A stretch of 64,000 nucleotides of DNA from Vibrio aquaticus (GCF_003970385.1 NZ_RXZH01000001.1:434001-498000); one strand, 5' to 3'; numbered from the stretch's first letter, positions 35,767-45,927 are shown. Notes: a model not told the origin generated them from the sequence alone. Made by a program: numbers and translations.

Positions 35767-35802
35767 AAAAAAATGGTAGAGCATGTTGCTCTACCATTTT
35801 TT
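35767..35802. terminator. Bidirectional terminator overlapping the end of viaA
   Basis: A stem (AAATGGTAGAGC / GCTCTACCATTT) with a 5-base loop has A-runs on the left and T-runs on the right. The right arm encodes the last codons of viaA on the minus strand, so the stop codon lies inside the hairpin. Confidence 0.88.
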
Positions 35803-37236
35803 CATTAAGCGACCAACTAAATTCGGGTGATACGACCAACTGTGGTCAAACATCGACATCAACTCAGGGTTACCGTATTTCGATAAGCTAATAGCATGGA
35901 AACGGTTTTTGCTTTCCTTAAGTTGGGCGACTTTCTCTAGCATTTCTTCCGACTGCTTCGGTGCGATAAAATCCGAAATGACGACCATATCCGCATTACG
36001 GTATTTGTCTCCGCCCATCAAATCAATAGATTTCATCAGTACCGGCTCTAAATCGGTACCGCCGTGGAAACTGTAAGTCAAAAAGTCACTCGCTTCACGT
36101 AGGCCGTCTTGCTTAGTCAATTCATAGGTAATCTGCTCAGTCGAGAACAGAATCACGTAACAATCTCGATCTTCTGCCAATGCAATCTGCATTAACGCAT
36201 ACGCCATAGCCTTAGCGCATTGCTCTGGGAATCCGCTCATTGAGCCTGAGGCATCGACACACACGATAAACGGCCCTTTTTCGACATCCGCATTTGCATT
36301 GTCTGGCTTTTGGGCACTCACTTTACGTAGCGTGCGAGATTTACCCTGCATCTTGTAGTTCATCAAACGTTTATCGACTAAATGTTTGTAGAACACCACT
36401 TCAAGCTCTGGGTAGGCCAAGAACATGGTTTCGTTAGGCAGCAGCTTGTTAAGGTCATCACCTTCATGAATGCCAACAATGTCATCAGTAGCTTGATCGG
36501 ATTTCTCTTCCACTACTTGGGGTTCTTCAACTGGTGCACGGTTCAAATCAGGATCATCGACCTGGCTCGCCATGCGACCAAGCTTTTCAGCAATTTCTTG
36601 CAAGCCTTTGTTCTTCGCCAAAAACTCAGCGTGACGTTTCATCACGGTGAGGTCTGTTCTGCTGAGTCGAGCAGACGCCATATCCCATAATCGACCCACA
36701 CTGCCCTCATCGCCACTCTCGGTCACTTTGTCCATGTTTTTCATGGTTTCCATGCGTTGATAGAGATCTTTAAGGGCTTTTTCTTTGTTGGCTTCTAACT
36801 CGGTAAGCTGAGCTTGTCGGATCGCATCTGATAAACTTTGATACCATTGGTCACAGAAATAGTGCGGAAACATCGGGTTCTCTAACCCTTTGTTTTGCTC
36901 CATTAAGCGGCGAGCTTGCATGTAGAAGGCAGAGTGCCATTCTAACTGCTTGATGATGTCGGAAATTTTGTCGAAAAATTCCGCTTCGTTCCAGTGAATG
37001 ACCTCTTGATATAGGGCGAGTTCATGCTGGAAACGTTCGGTCTCACAGACCTTGGTGATGCGTTTTTTAACACTACCACGCCACTTCAGAAGATGGTTTT
37101 TAACCGAGCTTTTTACCCCTCGGTTTTCAGTCACCGCCATCATTTGTGAACGTGCCATCAGATCATTGACCGCAGAATCAATCATGCCTGAATCTGCGAT
37201 CATTAATACAAGGTTAAGTCCGTCAGCACCTAGCAT
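35791..37236 (-). CDS. viaA: ViaA, von Willebrand factor A partner of RavA
   Basis: A 481-residue protein. The helical N-terminal part is followed by a C-terminal VWA domain whose MIDAS site Asp328-x-Ser330-x-Ser332 (DASGSMSG) is intact. The family's C-terminus (HSWSYHPNLVGRLMKKW) is present. It works with the MoxR ATPase RavA, which in E. coli affects respiratory complexes and aminoglycoside sensitivity. It begins 9 bases after ravA with GGAG in the gap, so the two are one operon. Confidence 0.93.
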   Translation of the reverse strand: MLGADGLNLVLMIADSGMIDSAVNDLMARSQMMAVTENRGVKSSVKNHLLKWRGSVKKRITKVCETERFQHELALYQEVIHWNEAEFFDKISDIIKQLEWHSAFYMQARRLMEQNKGLENPMFPHYFCDQWYQSLSDAIRQAQLTELEANKEKALKDLYQRMETMKNMDKVTESGDEGSVGRLWDMASARLSRTDLTVMKRHAEFLAKNKGLQEIAEKLGRMASQVDDPDLNRAPVEEPQVVEEKSDQATDDIVGIHEGDDLNKLLPNETMFLAYPELEVVFYKHLVDKRLMNYKMQGKSRTLRKVSAQKPDNANADVEKGPFIVCVDASGSMSGFPEQCAKAMAYALMQIALAEDRDCYVILFSTEQITYELTKQDGLREASDFLTYSFHGGTDLEPVLMKSIDLMGGDKYRNADMVVISDFIAPKQSEEMLEKVAQLKESKNRFHAISLSKYGNPELMSMFDHSWSYHPNLVGRLMKKW

Positions 37237-37245
37237 TCCACTCTC

Positions 37246-38910
37246 CTACGCAAAGAATTGATCTAAGGTTTTGAAACGGAAGACAGTGCGTTCGCACTCC
37301 GCTTTGGTTGTTTCTAGAACCTGCTGTAAGTTCTGTAGGCTCGACTCCATCGCTCTTGGCAACTCTTGATCAACAAAGCCATGCGGCAGTGCACCGTGGA
37401 AGTTAGAACGAACACGTAATAGATGGTGCTCCGCCTGCTCAAGTTGGGCCATTGCTTGTTCAGATTTTGTCAGCCATTCTTGGTAGAGGGACTCATCCAA
37501 GCCTTTAGTGGTCACAATAGTCACCAACACAGCTCGGTTGGCAATGTCTTTGATAACAAGATTATTGGCTGCGTCCATATCGAAACGAAGGCGAACTAGG
37601 TTGGTATTGGTGTTCACATAACCGTAAACATCGCCATGACCTTCTTTGATCACACGTTCGAGTTCATTCTTAGGCACGTAGACCCAACGACTGTCGCCTT
37701 TTTCAGACTCAGTCACTGACATATTACTCTGCAACAACACAAGCTTAATCAAATCAAACGCACTGCCTACCTTGTAGCTTTTCGCGTCTGAAATATCGTA
37801 GCTGTGGATCTGTTTTTTAAGCAGACCAGTCGTCGACTCCATTGAAAGCATGGTGCCAAACTCAGATTCTAGCTCTTCTTGAATATCGCTCAGTTCCTCA
37901 CGACACAAGGTAATTTGTTGTTCTACATCTTGCTGATCAAAGGCATGTTTTAGCGCAAAGTCTCGAATGACCTTACGCACAATGTCACGCGATTCAGGAC
38001 TGTTCCACAAACAGTCTTGAAGTAACAAGATATCGAGAGGGTTAATCGAGTCACGGCCATTAAAGTACGCGCTCGCTTTAAGCAATTTCACCGCCTTTTT
38101 CCAACGACGGTCAGACACGTACATTTCGGTATCAGACGCATCGAGACCACTGTCGGCGGTCGCTGCGTTTTCAAGTAGTGTCTTGAGCTCATAAAGCTTT
38201 TCGAACACATCATCACTTAGCTCAAGCTGTTCCAGTTCTGATTGCCACTGGTGATATTCTTGATCAGTGATGGCTAATCCTTCAGGGATAGAGGCTTCTT
38301 GAGGAGTGCCCACGGTAAGCATCGACTTAAAGTTCTGCTTATCTTGAATACGGTTTACAAACACACGCACCAGCATACGGTCATACAATGCATCTAAGCC
38401 GCTGTCTTCATCGGGCAACTCGTTGGATGCAGAAACCAACAAGCGCATCGGCACACGTTCAATTTCGCTACCGTTCTTAAAGGTCTTCTCATTCACGACG
38501 GTTAACAGCGTATTCAAAATTGCCGGGCCTGCTTTCCAGATCTCATCGAGGAATACGACTTGTGCGGTCGGTAGATAACCGTCTGTGAGTCGAACATATC
38601 GACCGTTATCTTTTAATTCTTGAATGCTTAAAGGACCAAACACTTCTTCAGGTGTCGAGAAGCGCGTCATTAAATATTCGAAGTAAGAAGAATTATCGAA
38701 GGCTTGAATGAGACGTTTTGCAATCAAACTTTTTGCAATGCCAGGGGGGCCTAATAGAAAAACGCTTTCACCCGCTAGGGCAGCGAGTAGACATAATTTG
38801 ATTGTTTCTTCTCGCTCGTAAACCCCATCAGAAAGGGCTTTCGCGAGTTTATTTATTCTCTCAGAGAGTAACGCTTTTTGCGAGTGAGTAGCTCGACTCT
38901 GAATCATCAT
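37246..38910 (-). CDS. ravA: RavA, MoxR-family AAA+ ATPase
   Basis: A 554-residue AAA+ ATPase. Walker A is GPPGIAKS at residues 54-61, Walker B ends in DEI at 122-124, and sensor 1 (SASNELPDEDSG) follows. A long C-terminal region (about 320-554) includes the triple-helical and LARA-type part of RavA. The MoxR-VWA gene pair is diagnostic. The start is ATG 38910 or the adjacent in-frame ATG, behind GGAGAG. About 270 AT-rich bases separate it from the divergent NUDIX gene, with no operator that I can name. Confidence 0.93.
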   Translation of the reverse strand: MMIQSRATHSQKALLSERINKLAKALSDGVYEREETIKLCLLAALAGESVFLLGPPGIAKSLIAKRLIQAFDNSSYFEYLMTRFSTPEEVFGPLSIQELKDNGRYVRLTDGYLPTAQVVFLDEIWKAGPAILNTLLTVVNEKTFKNGSEIERVPMRLLVSASNELPDEDSGLDALYDRMLVRVFVNRIQDKQNFKSMLTVGTPQEASIPEGLAITDQEYHQWQSELEQLELSDDVFEKLYELKTLLENAATADSGLDASDTEMYVSDRRWKKAVKLLKASAYFNGRDSINPLDILLLQDCLWNSPESRDIVRKVIRDFALKHAFDQQDVEQQITLCREELSDIQEELESEFGTMLSMESTTGLLKKQIHSYDISDAKSYKVGSAFDLIKLVLLQSNMSVTESEKGDSRWVYVPKNELERVIKEGHGDVYGYVNTNTNLVRLRFDMDAANNLVIKDIANRAVLVTIVTTKGLDESLYQEWLTKSEQAMAQLEQAEHHLLRVRSNFHGALPHGFVDQELPRAMESSLQNLQQVLETTKAECERTVFRFKTLDQFFA

Positions 38911-39180
38911 TACTTGCGCTCTCCTACCTATAAACCACTGTACGTATAAATGAGTTTATACATTTGTTATTACTTTGTTACAAGTGCAATTTCAAATATG
39001 ATAAGCATTTATAGCAGAACGAATATTTCCGTAACGCGATGAAATCAATGTTTGCAATTTTGAGATGAACATCACTTATCATTGCCTATTGCGATGCGCC
39101 CACTTCACCTTGTCTCTTTATCTATTTAAGCATTGTCTGTAATGTAGTCCCTGTCTATTTCTGGGGCCTATTAAGTCAAA

Positions 39181-39705
39181 ATGAATACCAATATAAAAAC
39201 CCTACATACATGGAAACGTATTGCTCTTATTGAAGAAGACGTACAACTACCAGACGGCAACACCATTACTCACACCACCATTTCACACCCGGGCGCAGCC
39301 GTGATTCTGCCGATTGACGATAACGGCAATATCATCACCATCAATCAATTCAGACCGTCACTTAAGAAATGGTTATTGGAACTACCTGCCGGCACACTGG
39401 AAAGCGATGAAGAGGTGGATGCCTGCGCGCACAGAGAGCTTGAAGAAGAGACTGGCTACAGCGCACAAACCATGATATCTCTAGGCCAAGTAACACCTCT
39501 GGCGGGATTTTGTGATGAAATACAACATTTGTTTGTCGCCAAAGATCTGACTTTGACCCGCCGTTACGATTGTGATGACGATGAGGTTATCGAAGTGGTA
39601 GCCCTCTCTGTTGAACAACTTGAAAGTAAAGTCATTAACGGCGAAATTACAGATACAAAAACCATCGCATGTTTAAGTAAAGCAAAGCTGTGCGGATATA
39701 TTTAG
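39181..39705 (+). CDS. NUDIX hydrolase, ADP-ribose/ADP-sugar pyrophosphatase type
   Basis: A 174-residue enzyme with a complete NUDIX box, G-x5-E-x7-REL-x-EE-x-G (GTLESDEEVDACAHRELEEE). The N-terminal layout and the LPAGTLES context fit the ADP-sugar pyrophosphatase group. It hydrolyses nucleoside diphosphates linked to another group; the exact substrate is unknown. The threonine aldolase gene follows 12 bases downstream, so they are probably co-transcribed. Confidence 0.86.
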   Translation: MNTNIKTLHTWKRIALIEEDVQLPDGNTITHTTISHPGAAVILPIDDNGNIITINQFRPSLKKWLLELPAGTLESDEEVDACAHRELEEETGYSAQTMISLGQVTPLAGFCDEIQHLFVAKDLTLTRRYDCDDDEVIEVVALSVEQLESKVINGEITDTKTIACLSKAKLCGYI

Positions 39706-39717
39706 GAGAGAGTAATA

Positions 39718-40725
39718 ATGGATTTTCGTTCTGATACGGTAACGAAACCGACAGAAGCCATGCGTAAGGCAATGGCAGAAGCACCGGTTGGTGATGATGT
39801 TTATGGTGATGACCCAACCGTAAATGAACTGGAGCAATGGACTGCCGAACGCCATGGTTTTGAAGCGGCACTATTTACGACATCCGGCACGCAAGCCAAC
39901 CTTTTAGGCTTAATGGCCCATTGCGAACGTGGTGATGAGTATTTGTGTGGCCAGCAGGCGCATAACTATAAGTATGAAGCCGGTGGGGCAGCCGTTTTGG
40001 GCTCTATTCAACCTCAACCGATTGAGAATAACCCTGATGGTACGCTTGACCTTGGTAAGCTAAAAGCAGCAATCAAACCTGATGATAGCCACTTTGCTCG
40101 CACTAAGTTACTGAGTTTAGAAAACACCATCAATGGCAAAGTGCTACCTATGAGCTACCTTGCGCAGGCACGAGAGTTTGTGGATGAGCATGGCTTGTTA
40201 CTGCATCTTGATGGCGCTCGTGTATACAACGCCGCAGCTGCGCTTGATATCGATGTTAAAGAGATCGCACAGTATTTCGATTCGATGACCGTCTGCCTTT
40301 CTAAAGGGCTTGCTGCTCCGATTGGTTCATTGCTGCTCGGTGACAAAGCCTTTATCGCCAAAGCGCGTCGTCTACGTAAGATGGTCGGTGGCGGTATGCG
40401 CCAAGCGGGTATCTTAGCCGCTGCAGGTAAGTTGGCGCTGACAGAACAAGTTGGCCAGCTGAAAGTTGACCACGCAAATGCCAAGCTGCTCGCTGAGCGC
40501 CTAGATCAACTACCCGGCGTGAAAGTGAATAGTGAGTTTGTTCAGACTAACATCGTATTTGCTAAACTTGATAGCCAAATTGATATCCACGCGATTGCTG
40601 AAAAGCTTAACCAAGATGGCATTACTATCAGCCCAGGAAACCCGATTCGTTTTGTCACTCACAAGGACATCAGCGAGCAAGATGTGCTTTGCTTCGCAGA
40701 GAAATTTGCTTCCCATCTCTCTTAA
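39718..40725 (+). CDS. ltaE: Low-specificity L-threonine aldolase
   Basis: A 335-residue PLP enzyme that cleaves L-threonine or L-allo-threonine to glycine and acetaldehyde. The opening MDFRSDTVTKPTEAMR, the HLDGARVYNAA block and the PLP lysine Lys196 (TVCLSKGLAAPIGS) match E. coli LtaE closely in order and spacing. GGAGAG precedes the ATG, and the gene follows the NUDIX gene closely. Confidence 0.95.
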   Translation: MDFRSDTVTKPTEAMRKAMAEAPVGDDVYGDDPTVNELEQWTAERHGFEAALFTTSGTQANLLGLMAHCERGDEYLCGQQAHNYKYEAGGAAVLGSIQPQPIENNPDGTLDLGKLKAAIKPDDSHFARTKLLSLENTINGKVLPMSYLAQAREFVDEHGLLLHLDGARVYNAAAALDIDVKEIAQYFDSMTVCLSKGLAAPIGSLLLGDKAFIAKARRLRKMVGGGMRQAGILAAAGKLALTEQVGQLKVDHANAKLLAERLDQLPGVKVNSEFVQTNIVFAKLDSQIDIHAIAEKLNQDGITISPGNPIRFVTHKDISEQDVLCFAEKFASHLS

Positions 40726-40750
40726 ATCATTTCTTGATCTGACACCATTG

Positions 40751-40780
40751 AGCTTCCCCTAGGGGGAAGCTTTATTATTT
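40751..40780 (+). terminator. Probable terminator of ltaE
   Basis: AGCTTCCCC pairs with GGGGAAGCT around a 3-base loop, followed by a T-rich but interrupted tail. Confidence 0.65.
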
Positions 40781-40809
40781 CGCCTGTTAATAGTAAACAG
40801 GTACTTTCA

Positions 40810-41124
40810 ATGATTCGTGTATTCATTTTTGCTGCTGCCGCACTCTTCTCAAGCGTCTCGCTCGCTAACCCTAATTTTGGTGATGCCAAACTCGGAAAGG
40901 TAAAAGCGCCAAGCTGTATCTTCTGTCATGGCCAAGACGGCATCGCTTCGAACCCGACTTATCCTCATATCAAAGGGCAAAATGCTCAGTATCTGTTTCA
41001 ATCCATGAAAGATTATCAAGATGGCAATCGCACAGGTCCACTCGCTGACATGATGAAAGCACAGCTTTCAAAACTCAACGATCAAGATTTAAAAGACATT
41101 TCTGCGTATTTTTCTAGTCAGTAG
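40810..41124 (+). CDS. Small periplasmic class I cytochrome c
   Basis: A 104-residue protein with a signal peptide (about 1-19) and one haem site, Cys36-x-x-Cys39-His40 (CIFCHGQDG). A methionine-containing stretch near residues 73-78 (LADMMKAQL) could supply the sixth ligand. Length and the DLKDISAYFSSQ end fit the c553/c5-like group of electron carriers. It is a lone gene with a hairpin after it; the redox partner is unknown. Confidence 0.9.
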   Translation: MIRVFIFAAAALFSSVSLANPNFGDAKLGKVKAPSCIFCHGQDGIASNPTYPHIKGQNAQYLFQSMKDYQDGNRTGPLADMMKAQLSKLNDQDLKDISAYFSSQ

Positions 41125-41158
41125 TAATAGCTCCGGACATCTCCGGAGCTATCGTTAC
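41122..41158. terminator. Hairpin between cytochrome c and the large lipoprotein gene
   Basis: TAGCTCCGGA pairs with TCCGGAGCTA around a 4-base loop, and AGTAA/TTACT extend the stem. It sits between convergent genes and probably serves both, although the T-tracts are weak. Confidence 0.65.
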
Positions 41159-41169
41159 TCCAGCGAGTA

Positions 41170-44100
41170 TTATTGAATATCTGCTGCATTAATGATTGCG
41201 TCTTTCGCTACTTCATTGAACAGATGGATTTCATCTAACTCACTACGCGCTTCAAAGAACTGACCAACGTGGGTTAAGTCATCTCCACCGGTTTCTGATC
41301 GATAGACGCTATAGAACATCCAGTTTGAATCAATCACATTGCCGTAATTATCAATGACCACCTGAGGGATCTCGAACAGTACTAACCGCTCTCCATTCAG
41401 CGTACGTAGATCCCATTGGCTTGAAGCAATTAACATCGCATTACTGTTATGCCAATCCACTGTGTAAAAGTGAGCCTCACCCGTTGTATCTGTGCTTAGA
41501 GGGCGGACGAGTTCGACGCTCACTTCATGACCAATACTGGTAGAGTCCAATAAGTCCCCTAGTACTCCATCCCCTGCACTACTAGCGACAAATAGTTCTT
41601 CAAGGCTATGAATTTGATCACTGTCATTTTCTACACCAGGTTCCGCCAACATGTGATATGGACGCCAATCTAACAAGTAATAGCTATCTCTATCATTGCG
41701 CATCGTTAAAGCAACGACTTCTGACCCACTAGGATAGGTCTCTGACGTATTGGAATAATGAATCCAATCACCAGGAGCCTCGCTCGCTATGTTGCCCCCC
41801 TCTTTACTGTGTATCTGCGCATAGATAATTGAGTAAGTTAAACTAGGTGCAACAGGAGACGCTCCGACAATATCATTGTTGGATAGATCGAACTCAAACC
41901 CTGTGACATTTTCCCAGCCATCGTCAGTCAGCATCAGATCGAAGTCATCACTGATATCGATGCTCGATAACGTTTTATTGGTCGTCACGACACTAGACCC
42001 CGTCCATGCCAACACCTCTTGAGTAACATCCATATTATCGAAGTAGAGATGATCTTTTTGCTCGTCTTCACTCCAATCGGCCCATGGAGAGAACCAATTC
42101 TGTTGATCTATAAGGGTGGATATCACCGCTGATTTATCAACTGGGTTAGTCGTCACGAATTGTTCTGTTACGATCTCCGTCCAAACTTCGATGTGTCCAT
42201 CTACCATTTCAGGGTAGCTGTCCAAGGCTTTCAAACTGTATTTATCATCTTGCGTCGCAATCAACGCCATTATGATAAAATCATCAGGGTTACCTTGGTC
42301 ATAGATGATATTCAAATACCCATTAGCATCAATTAGCCAGGTAAATGGCTCCGACTCGACGCCATTCTTAGTTTTAGTCACCGTACCATCAGGATAGAAG
42401 GTCCAAATTTTGTGTCTATCTGTGTCCGCTTCGTAATCATGCCACACTAGGCCATCCATCATCTCAACAGTAATTGGAATAGATCCTCCACATTGGTTTA
42501 CGGCTTCTTGAAGATCCGAATATTGAGGTGAGCTTGCAGGCTGGTTATTTATCTCATCCCATTCAGTATCACCTTGGGTACAGACTTTATAACCATTGGA
42601 TAAGTAGCTAGTCATCTCCATACCGAAGATCTCGCTGTATGGCGTTCCATTCTCGTCCCACTCAAAGAACCCAACTAGACTGTAGCGTCCATCTTCATCA
42701 GCAATATAAGCGAGGTATTCAGAGTCACCACCATTATTGATGCTAATAATCCCATTATCGGTGATATACCAACTAAAATTATCAGTGTAACCATTCGATT
42801 CATAATAGTTGCCTGTACCATTCATATTGAATTGATAACTGAAATAGTTCACCTCACCTTCTTGATAGTAGAGGGTTAAACCATCGAGATAACTCGCATC
42901 AATGCCTATATAACCACATTGGTTTGCCGCTGCTACAAAGTCCCCATATCCATCTGCTGGATTACTTTTCTCACCGGTATTTTGGTGTGAACAGACTCGA
43001 TAGGTCGGATTCAACACTTCATTAAGACGTGTCTGCGCATCGGCTTCATTCTTAAATAACTGCCCGATATTAGTTGTCCAGTCAAAATGGTTCGGATCCA
43101 TATTTAGTCCATACATATCAATACGTTGACGATAGTATGAGTCAAACCAAGGGTTGATATTATTCTCATCCATTGGTGCTACCAAAATTAAGTCAGGACC
43201 ATTGCTAACGACATGACTGTTTGCCACGATACCATCATCACTCAAAGTGATAGGGACTACCGTTGGCGTTCCCTCAGTTATTCGAGGATCTTGGGTAACA
43301 GCATACCAACGTCGTGGCATACCGTCGGGATAGTATTGGAAGGTCGCATTTGGCAACGAGGCAGCATAGCGATCTAACCCCGGCAGTATCGATGCATCAA
43401 TGTCATATACCCAAGTTCCACCCGAACGTGCACTCTCAATTTGACTAGGGAGATCGACCACATCTTTAGAACCCCACTCATCGAAGGAAAGTGTTGTCCA
43501 AATATCATCAACTTGATGAGTGTATATGCGATACGCTTGACCAGGATTATCTTGAGCCGCAGTAAAGCTGTACGCATCTAAAGCATAATGTGTCCATGTA
43601 ACGTGCTCATTTCGTTCAGTCGGTGAAATGTAGCGAGTTGTTTGATCCCATTCATGAAATAAATAGGCATTAGGAGCATTTTGTGAAGTAAGCTTGGTAT
43701 TGTTACTTTCATCGAGAACAAAACGCCATCCTTGTTCAACGACACTGCCATCAGATTTATGCTCGCGGTAATATTCATACCAATAGCTGGTGAGGTTATC
43801 CCAGTTGCCCGCGGTATAATTGAAATCTGCGTATTCTTCATGAACACCATCTTGTGGATTGGCATAAATCGGCATGGTATACCCAGTTGCATACTCACCA
43901 TCTTCACCCACACCTAAAAGCAACACAGTGTTGATGCTACCATCCGCCTCCCAATCCTGAGAGTCTTCCACACCAATTTGAAGCAGATTATCAACAACAC
44001 TTCGGTTAACACTCGAATAGTTGGCACTATGTGTGTTTATATCTTCATACTCGAAGCCAGCAACATCGAACTGCGTCATATTGGATGTATATTGATGTTT

Positions 44101-45927
44101 GCCCTCAACATCTTCCAAAGTCACTGTGAAGTATTGAACAGTATCAACCCCAAATAAGTTGTTTGGGTGAGCTCTTGAGGAAAAATCAAGATCATCGAAT
44201 AACCGGCCTGACGCGTTGACGCCTCCCTCTACACTTGCGTCACTCTCATCGACATATCGCCAATAATTCTCGCTTCCCTCTGTACGAGTACCTATATCTA
44301 GGATTCGGCCGACAAACTGAGCCCTTCCGTCTAAGTTAAAGTCATACCGGAACTCTTCAACACGTGAAAAACCAGTATCACTTTCAATATCAATACTCTG
44401 CGTGTAGCCATATTCAACGCCGTTGTCACTAAGGTAACGAGTGGTCAAAGTTGTGGTGACAGTACCCACATTAAACGTTTCAAGTCTCTGTTCAACCTCC
44501 ACATTAAGTTTAACAACTTGGCGATGATTCACGTTTAGAACCGGCATGTATTGGCTATTTGTAACAACAACATCTGCCACCGATTTTTCACTGTTGTTAG
44601 GGTAGGCATCGACTAGGGTATCGACCCCATCGTTATCCGGATCGCCTGCTAGGGTATCGTCAAACGGATGAAGATCATCTTCATCGTCGATGCCGTCGTT
44701 ATCATCATCTAAATCTGCATTGTTTCCGACGCCATCACTATCCGAGTCTAACCACTCTAGGGGATCGTCATCGAAAGCATCTTGATCATCAGGGTAGCTG
44801 TCATTGTCGTGGTCAAATGGGTATTGGTCGTCAACACTATCAATACCATCTTCGTCGTGGTCTCCTGCTTTTGTGGCATCTAACTGGTGAGCATCAATAT
44901 CATCGGCAAAGCCATCATTGTCGTCATCCGGATCCGCATTGTTACCTATACCATCGACGTCCGTGTCGTATTGCTCTGTTGGATCATAATCGAAAGCATC
45001 TTGGCTGTTGCCCATTCCATCGTCATCACTATCCACCCACTCACTGCCGTCATTTGGGAACTCATCTAGATCGTTAGGTACTCCGTCAGCATCATCATCG
45101 ACAGGCGTCATATTTTTTGGTGGTGGAGCAACAGGAGGCAACGTATTTGCTAGCTCACTAATCTCTGTCGACTCAACCACTTGCTTGATTTTTTCATTGA
45201 TTGCTTCCGCAACCATGAGTTCAGCAACCGCTTCACTCGCATTTTCACCTGCACTCTGAATATCTTGCATGAGATCTGCCATCGCTTCAGGTGTCTCAGG
45301 CAAAATTTGCTCTGACTTAACAATACCTTGAGCAGCAAAAGCGGCTTGGGGATCTTCAGTACCCTCATCAAGAAAGTCTCCCAAAAGAGTATCGGGATTA
45401 AGACCAAGTTGATTAGCCACGTCTTGAATGGCTTGCTGTTTTAGCAGCGCTCGCTGCTCTGGATCATCTAATGCGTTAGGATTTTTATTCATCAATATAT
45501 TTACAAATGATGAAAGTGGTGTGATGCTGGACTCTCCTGCTGGCGCAGATAACACCATGCTTCCCTGCATCACTTGACCAGCGGGATTGGCCTCATCAAT
45601 CGTGTCTTCGTCAACGGTTTCCCCTGCGATGGCATGTACAACAAGCTGGTAGTCTTGATAGTTTTCGATATCGGTAACATCAAGTTCTGCAAGCCCTCCT
45701 TCACCGGTTATCGCACTTGGCTCTATTCCTTCGTCATGAAGATAATCTCGATTAATATCAAGCCAAACTTTTGCGTTTCGTAAGTAGCCGTCGATGGCTT
45801 TAACTGAATAAGTCGTTGTAGAAGATGGTGTGGTGCTTGAAGAAGAGTTGGATCCCCCTCCATCACATCCCACGATAACAATTGCACTGGTCAACCCTAG
45901 CGCAATAGCAATTTTGTTGACTCTCAT
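41170..45927 (-). CDS. Giant lipoprotein with thrombospondin type 3 repeats
   Basis: A 1585-residue protein with a lipobox ending at Cys21 (VIVGC), then a Gly/Ser/Thr linker. An N-terminal domain (about 40-270) has an EF-hand-like DINRDYLHDEG and helical repeats. Thrombospondin type 3, calcium-binding-type Asp repeats occupy about 276-446. A long beta-rich region follows, including two tandem Cys-containing repeats of about 135 residues (about 975-1110 and 1112-1255). It is expected on the outer membrane or cell surface, with Ca2+ stiffening the middle. No catalytic motif is recognised, so the function is unknown. A perfect FNR box lies about 117 bases upstream. Confidence 0.85.
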   Translation of the reverse strand: MRVNKIAIALGLTSAIVIVGCDGGGSNSSSSTTPSSTTTYSVKAIDGYLRNAKVWLDINRDYLHDEGIEPSAITGEGGLAELDVTDIENYQDYQLVVHAIAGETVDEDTIDEANPAGQVMQGSMVLSAPAGESSITPLSSFVNILMNKNPNALDDPEQRALLKQQAIQDVANQLGLNPDTLLGDFLDEGTEDPQAAFAAQGIVKSEQILPETPEAMADLMQDIQSAGENASEAVAELMVAEAINEKIKQVVESTEISELANTLPPVAPPPKNMTPVDDDADGVPNDLDEFPNDGSEWVDSDDDGMGNSQDAFDYDPTEQYDTDVDGIGNNADPDDDNDGFADDIDAHQLDATKAGDHDEDGIDSVDDQYPFDHDNDSYPDDQDAFDDDPLEWLDSDSDGVGNNADLDDDNDGIDDEDDLHPFDDTLAGDPDNDGVDTLVDAYPNNSEKSVADVVVTNSQYMPVLNVNHRQVVKLNVEVEQRLETFNVGTVTTTLTTRYLSDNGVEYGYTQSIDIESDTGFSRVEEFRYDFNLDGRAQFVGRILDIGTRTEGSENYWRYVDESDASVEGGVNASGRLFDDLDFSSRAHPNNLFGVDTVQYFTVTLEDVEGKHQYTSNMTQFDVAGFEYEDINTHSANYSSVNRSVVDNLLQIGVEDSQDWEADGSINTVLLLGVGEDGEYATGYTMPIYANPQDGVHEEYADFNYTAGNWDNLTSYWYEYYREHKSDGSVVEQGWRFVLDESNNTKLTSQNAPNAYLFHEWDQTTRYISPTERNEHVTWTHYALDAYSFTAAQDNPGQAYRIYTHQVDDIWTTLSFDEWGSKDVVDLPSQIESARSGGTWVYDIDASILPGLDRYAASLPNATFQYYPDGMPRRWYAVTQDPRITEGTPTVVPITLSDDGIVANSHVVSNGPDLILVAPMDENNINPWFDSYYRQRIDMYGLNMDPNHFDWTTNIGQLFKNEADAQTRLNEVLNPTYRVCSHQNTGEKSNPADGYGDFVAAANQCGYIGIDASYLDGLTLYYQEGEVNYFSYQFNMNGTGNYYESNGYTDNFSWYITDNGIISINNGGDSEYLAYIADEDGRYSLVGFFEWDENGTPYSEIFGMEMTSYLSNGYKVCTQGDTEWDEINNQPASSPQYSDLQEAVNQCGGSIPITVEMMDGLVWHDYEADTDRHKIWTFYPDGTVTKTKNGVESEPFTWLIDANGYLNIIYDQGNPDDFIIMALIATQDDKYSLKALDSYPEMVDGHIEVWTEIVTEQFVTTNPVDKSAVISTLIDQQNWFSPWADWSEDEQKDHLYFDNMDVTQEVLAWTGSSVVTTNKTLSSIDISDDFDLMLTDDGWENVTGFEFDLSNNDIVGASPVAPSLTYSIIYAQIHSKEGGNIASEAPGDWIHYSNTSETYPSGSEVVALTMRNDRDSYYLLDWRPYHMLAEPGVENDSDQIHSLEELFVASSAGDGVLGDLLDSTSIGHEVSVELVRPLSTDTTGEAHFYTVDWHNSNAMLIASSQWDLRTLNGERLVLFEIPQVVIDNYGNVIDSNWMFYSVYRSETGGDDLTHVGQFFEARSELDEIHLFNEVAKDAIINAADIQ
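42160..43010 (-). repeat. Two tandem Cys-containing domain repeats in the giant lipoprotein
   Basis: Each copy opens with Y(R/K)VC (about residues 975 and 1112). A (A/V)NQCG motif and a WY/W-I-D/T-x-NG strand follow. The copies are diverged but alignable, and each carries a Cys pair that could form a disulfide. Confidence 0.65.
44590..45100 (-). repeat. Asp-rich thrombospondin type 3 repeat region
   Basis: The coding sequence repeats D-x-D-x-DG-x2-(N/D)-x-x-D units such as DSDSDGVGNNADLDDDNDGIDD over about 170 codons. These are calcium-binding in known families. Confidence 0.85.

Noticed and set aside
43374..43913. Additional minus-strand frames inside the giant lipoprotein gene
   Set aside because: They are alternate-frame shadows of the 1585-codon gene.
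44817..45259. Plus-strand frames rich in His and Ser opposite the giant lipoprotein
   Set aside because: They mirror the Asp-codon repeats of the real minus-strand gene.
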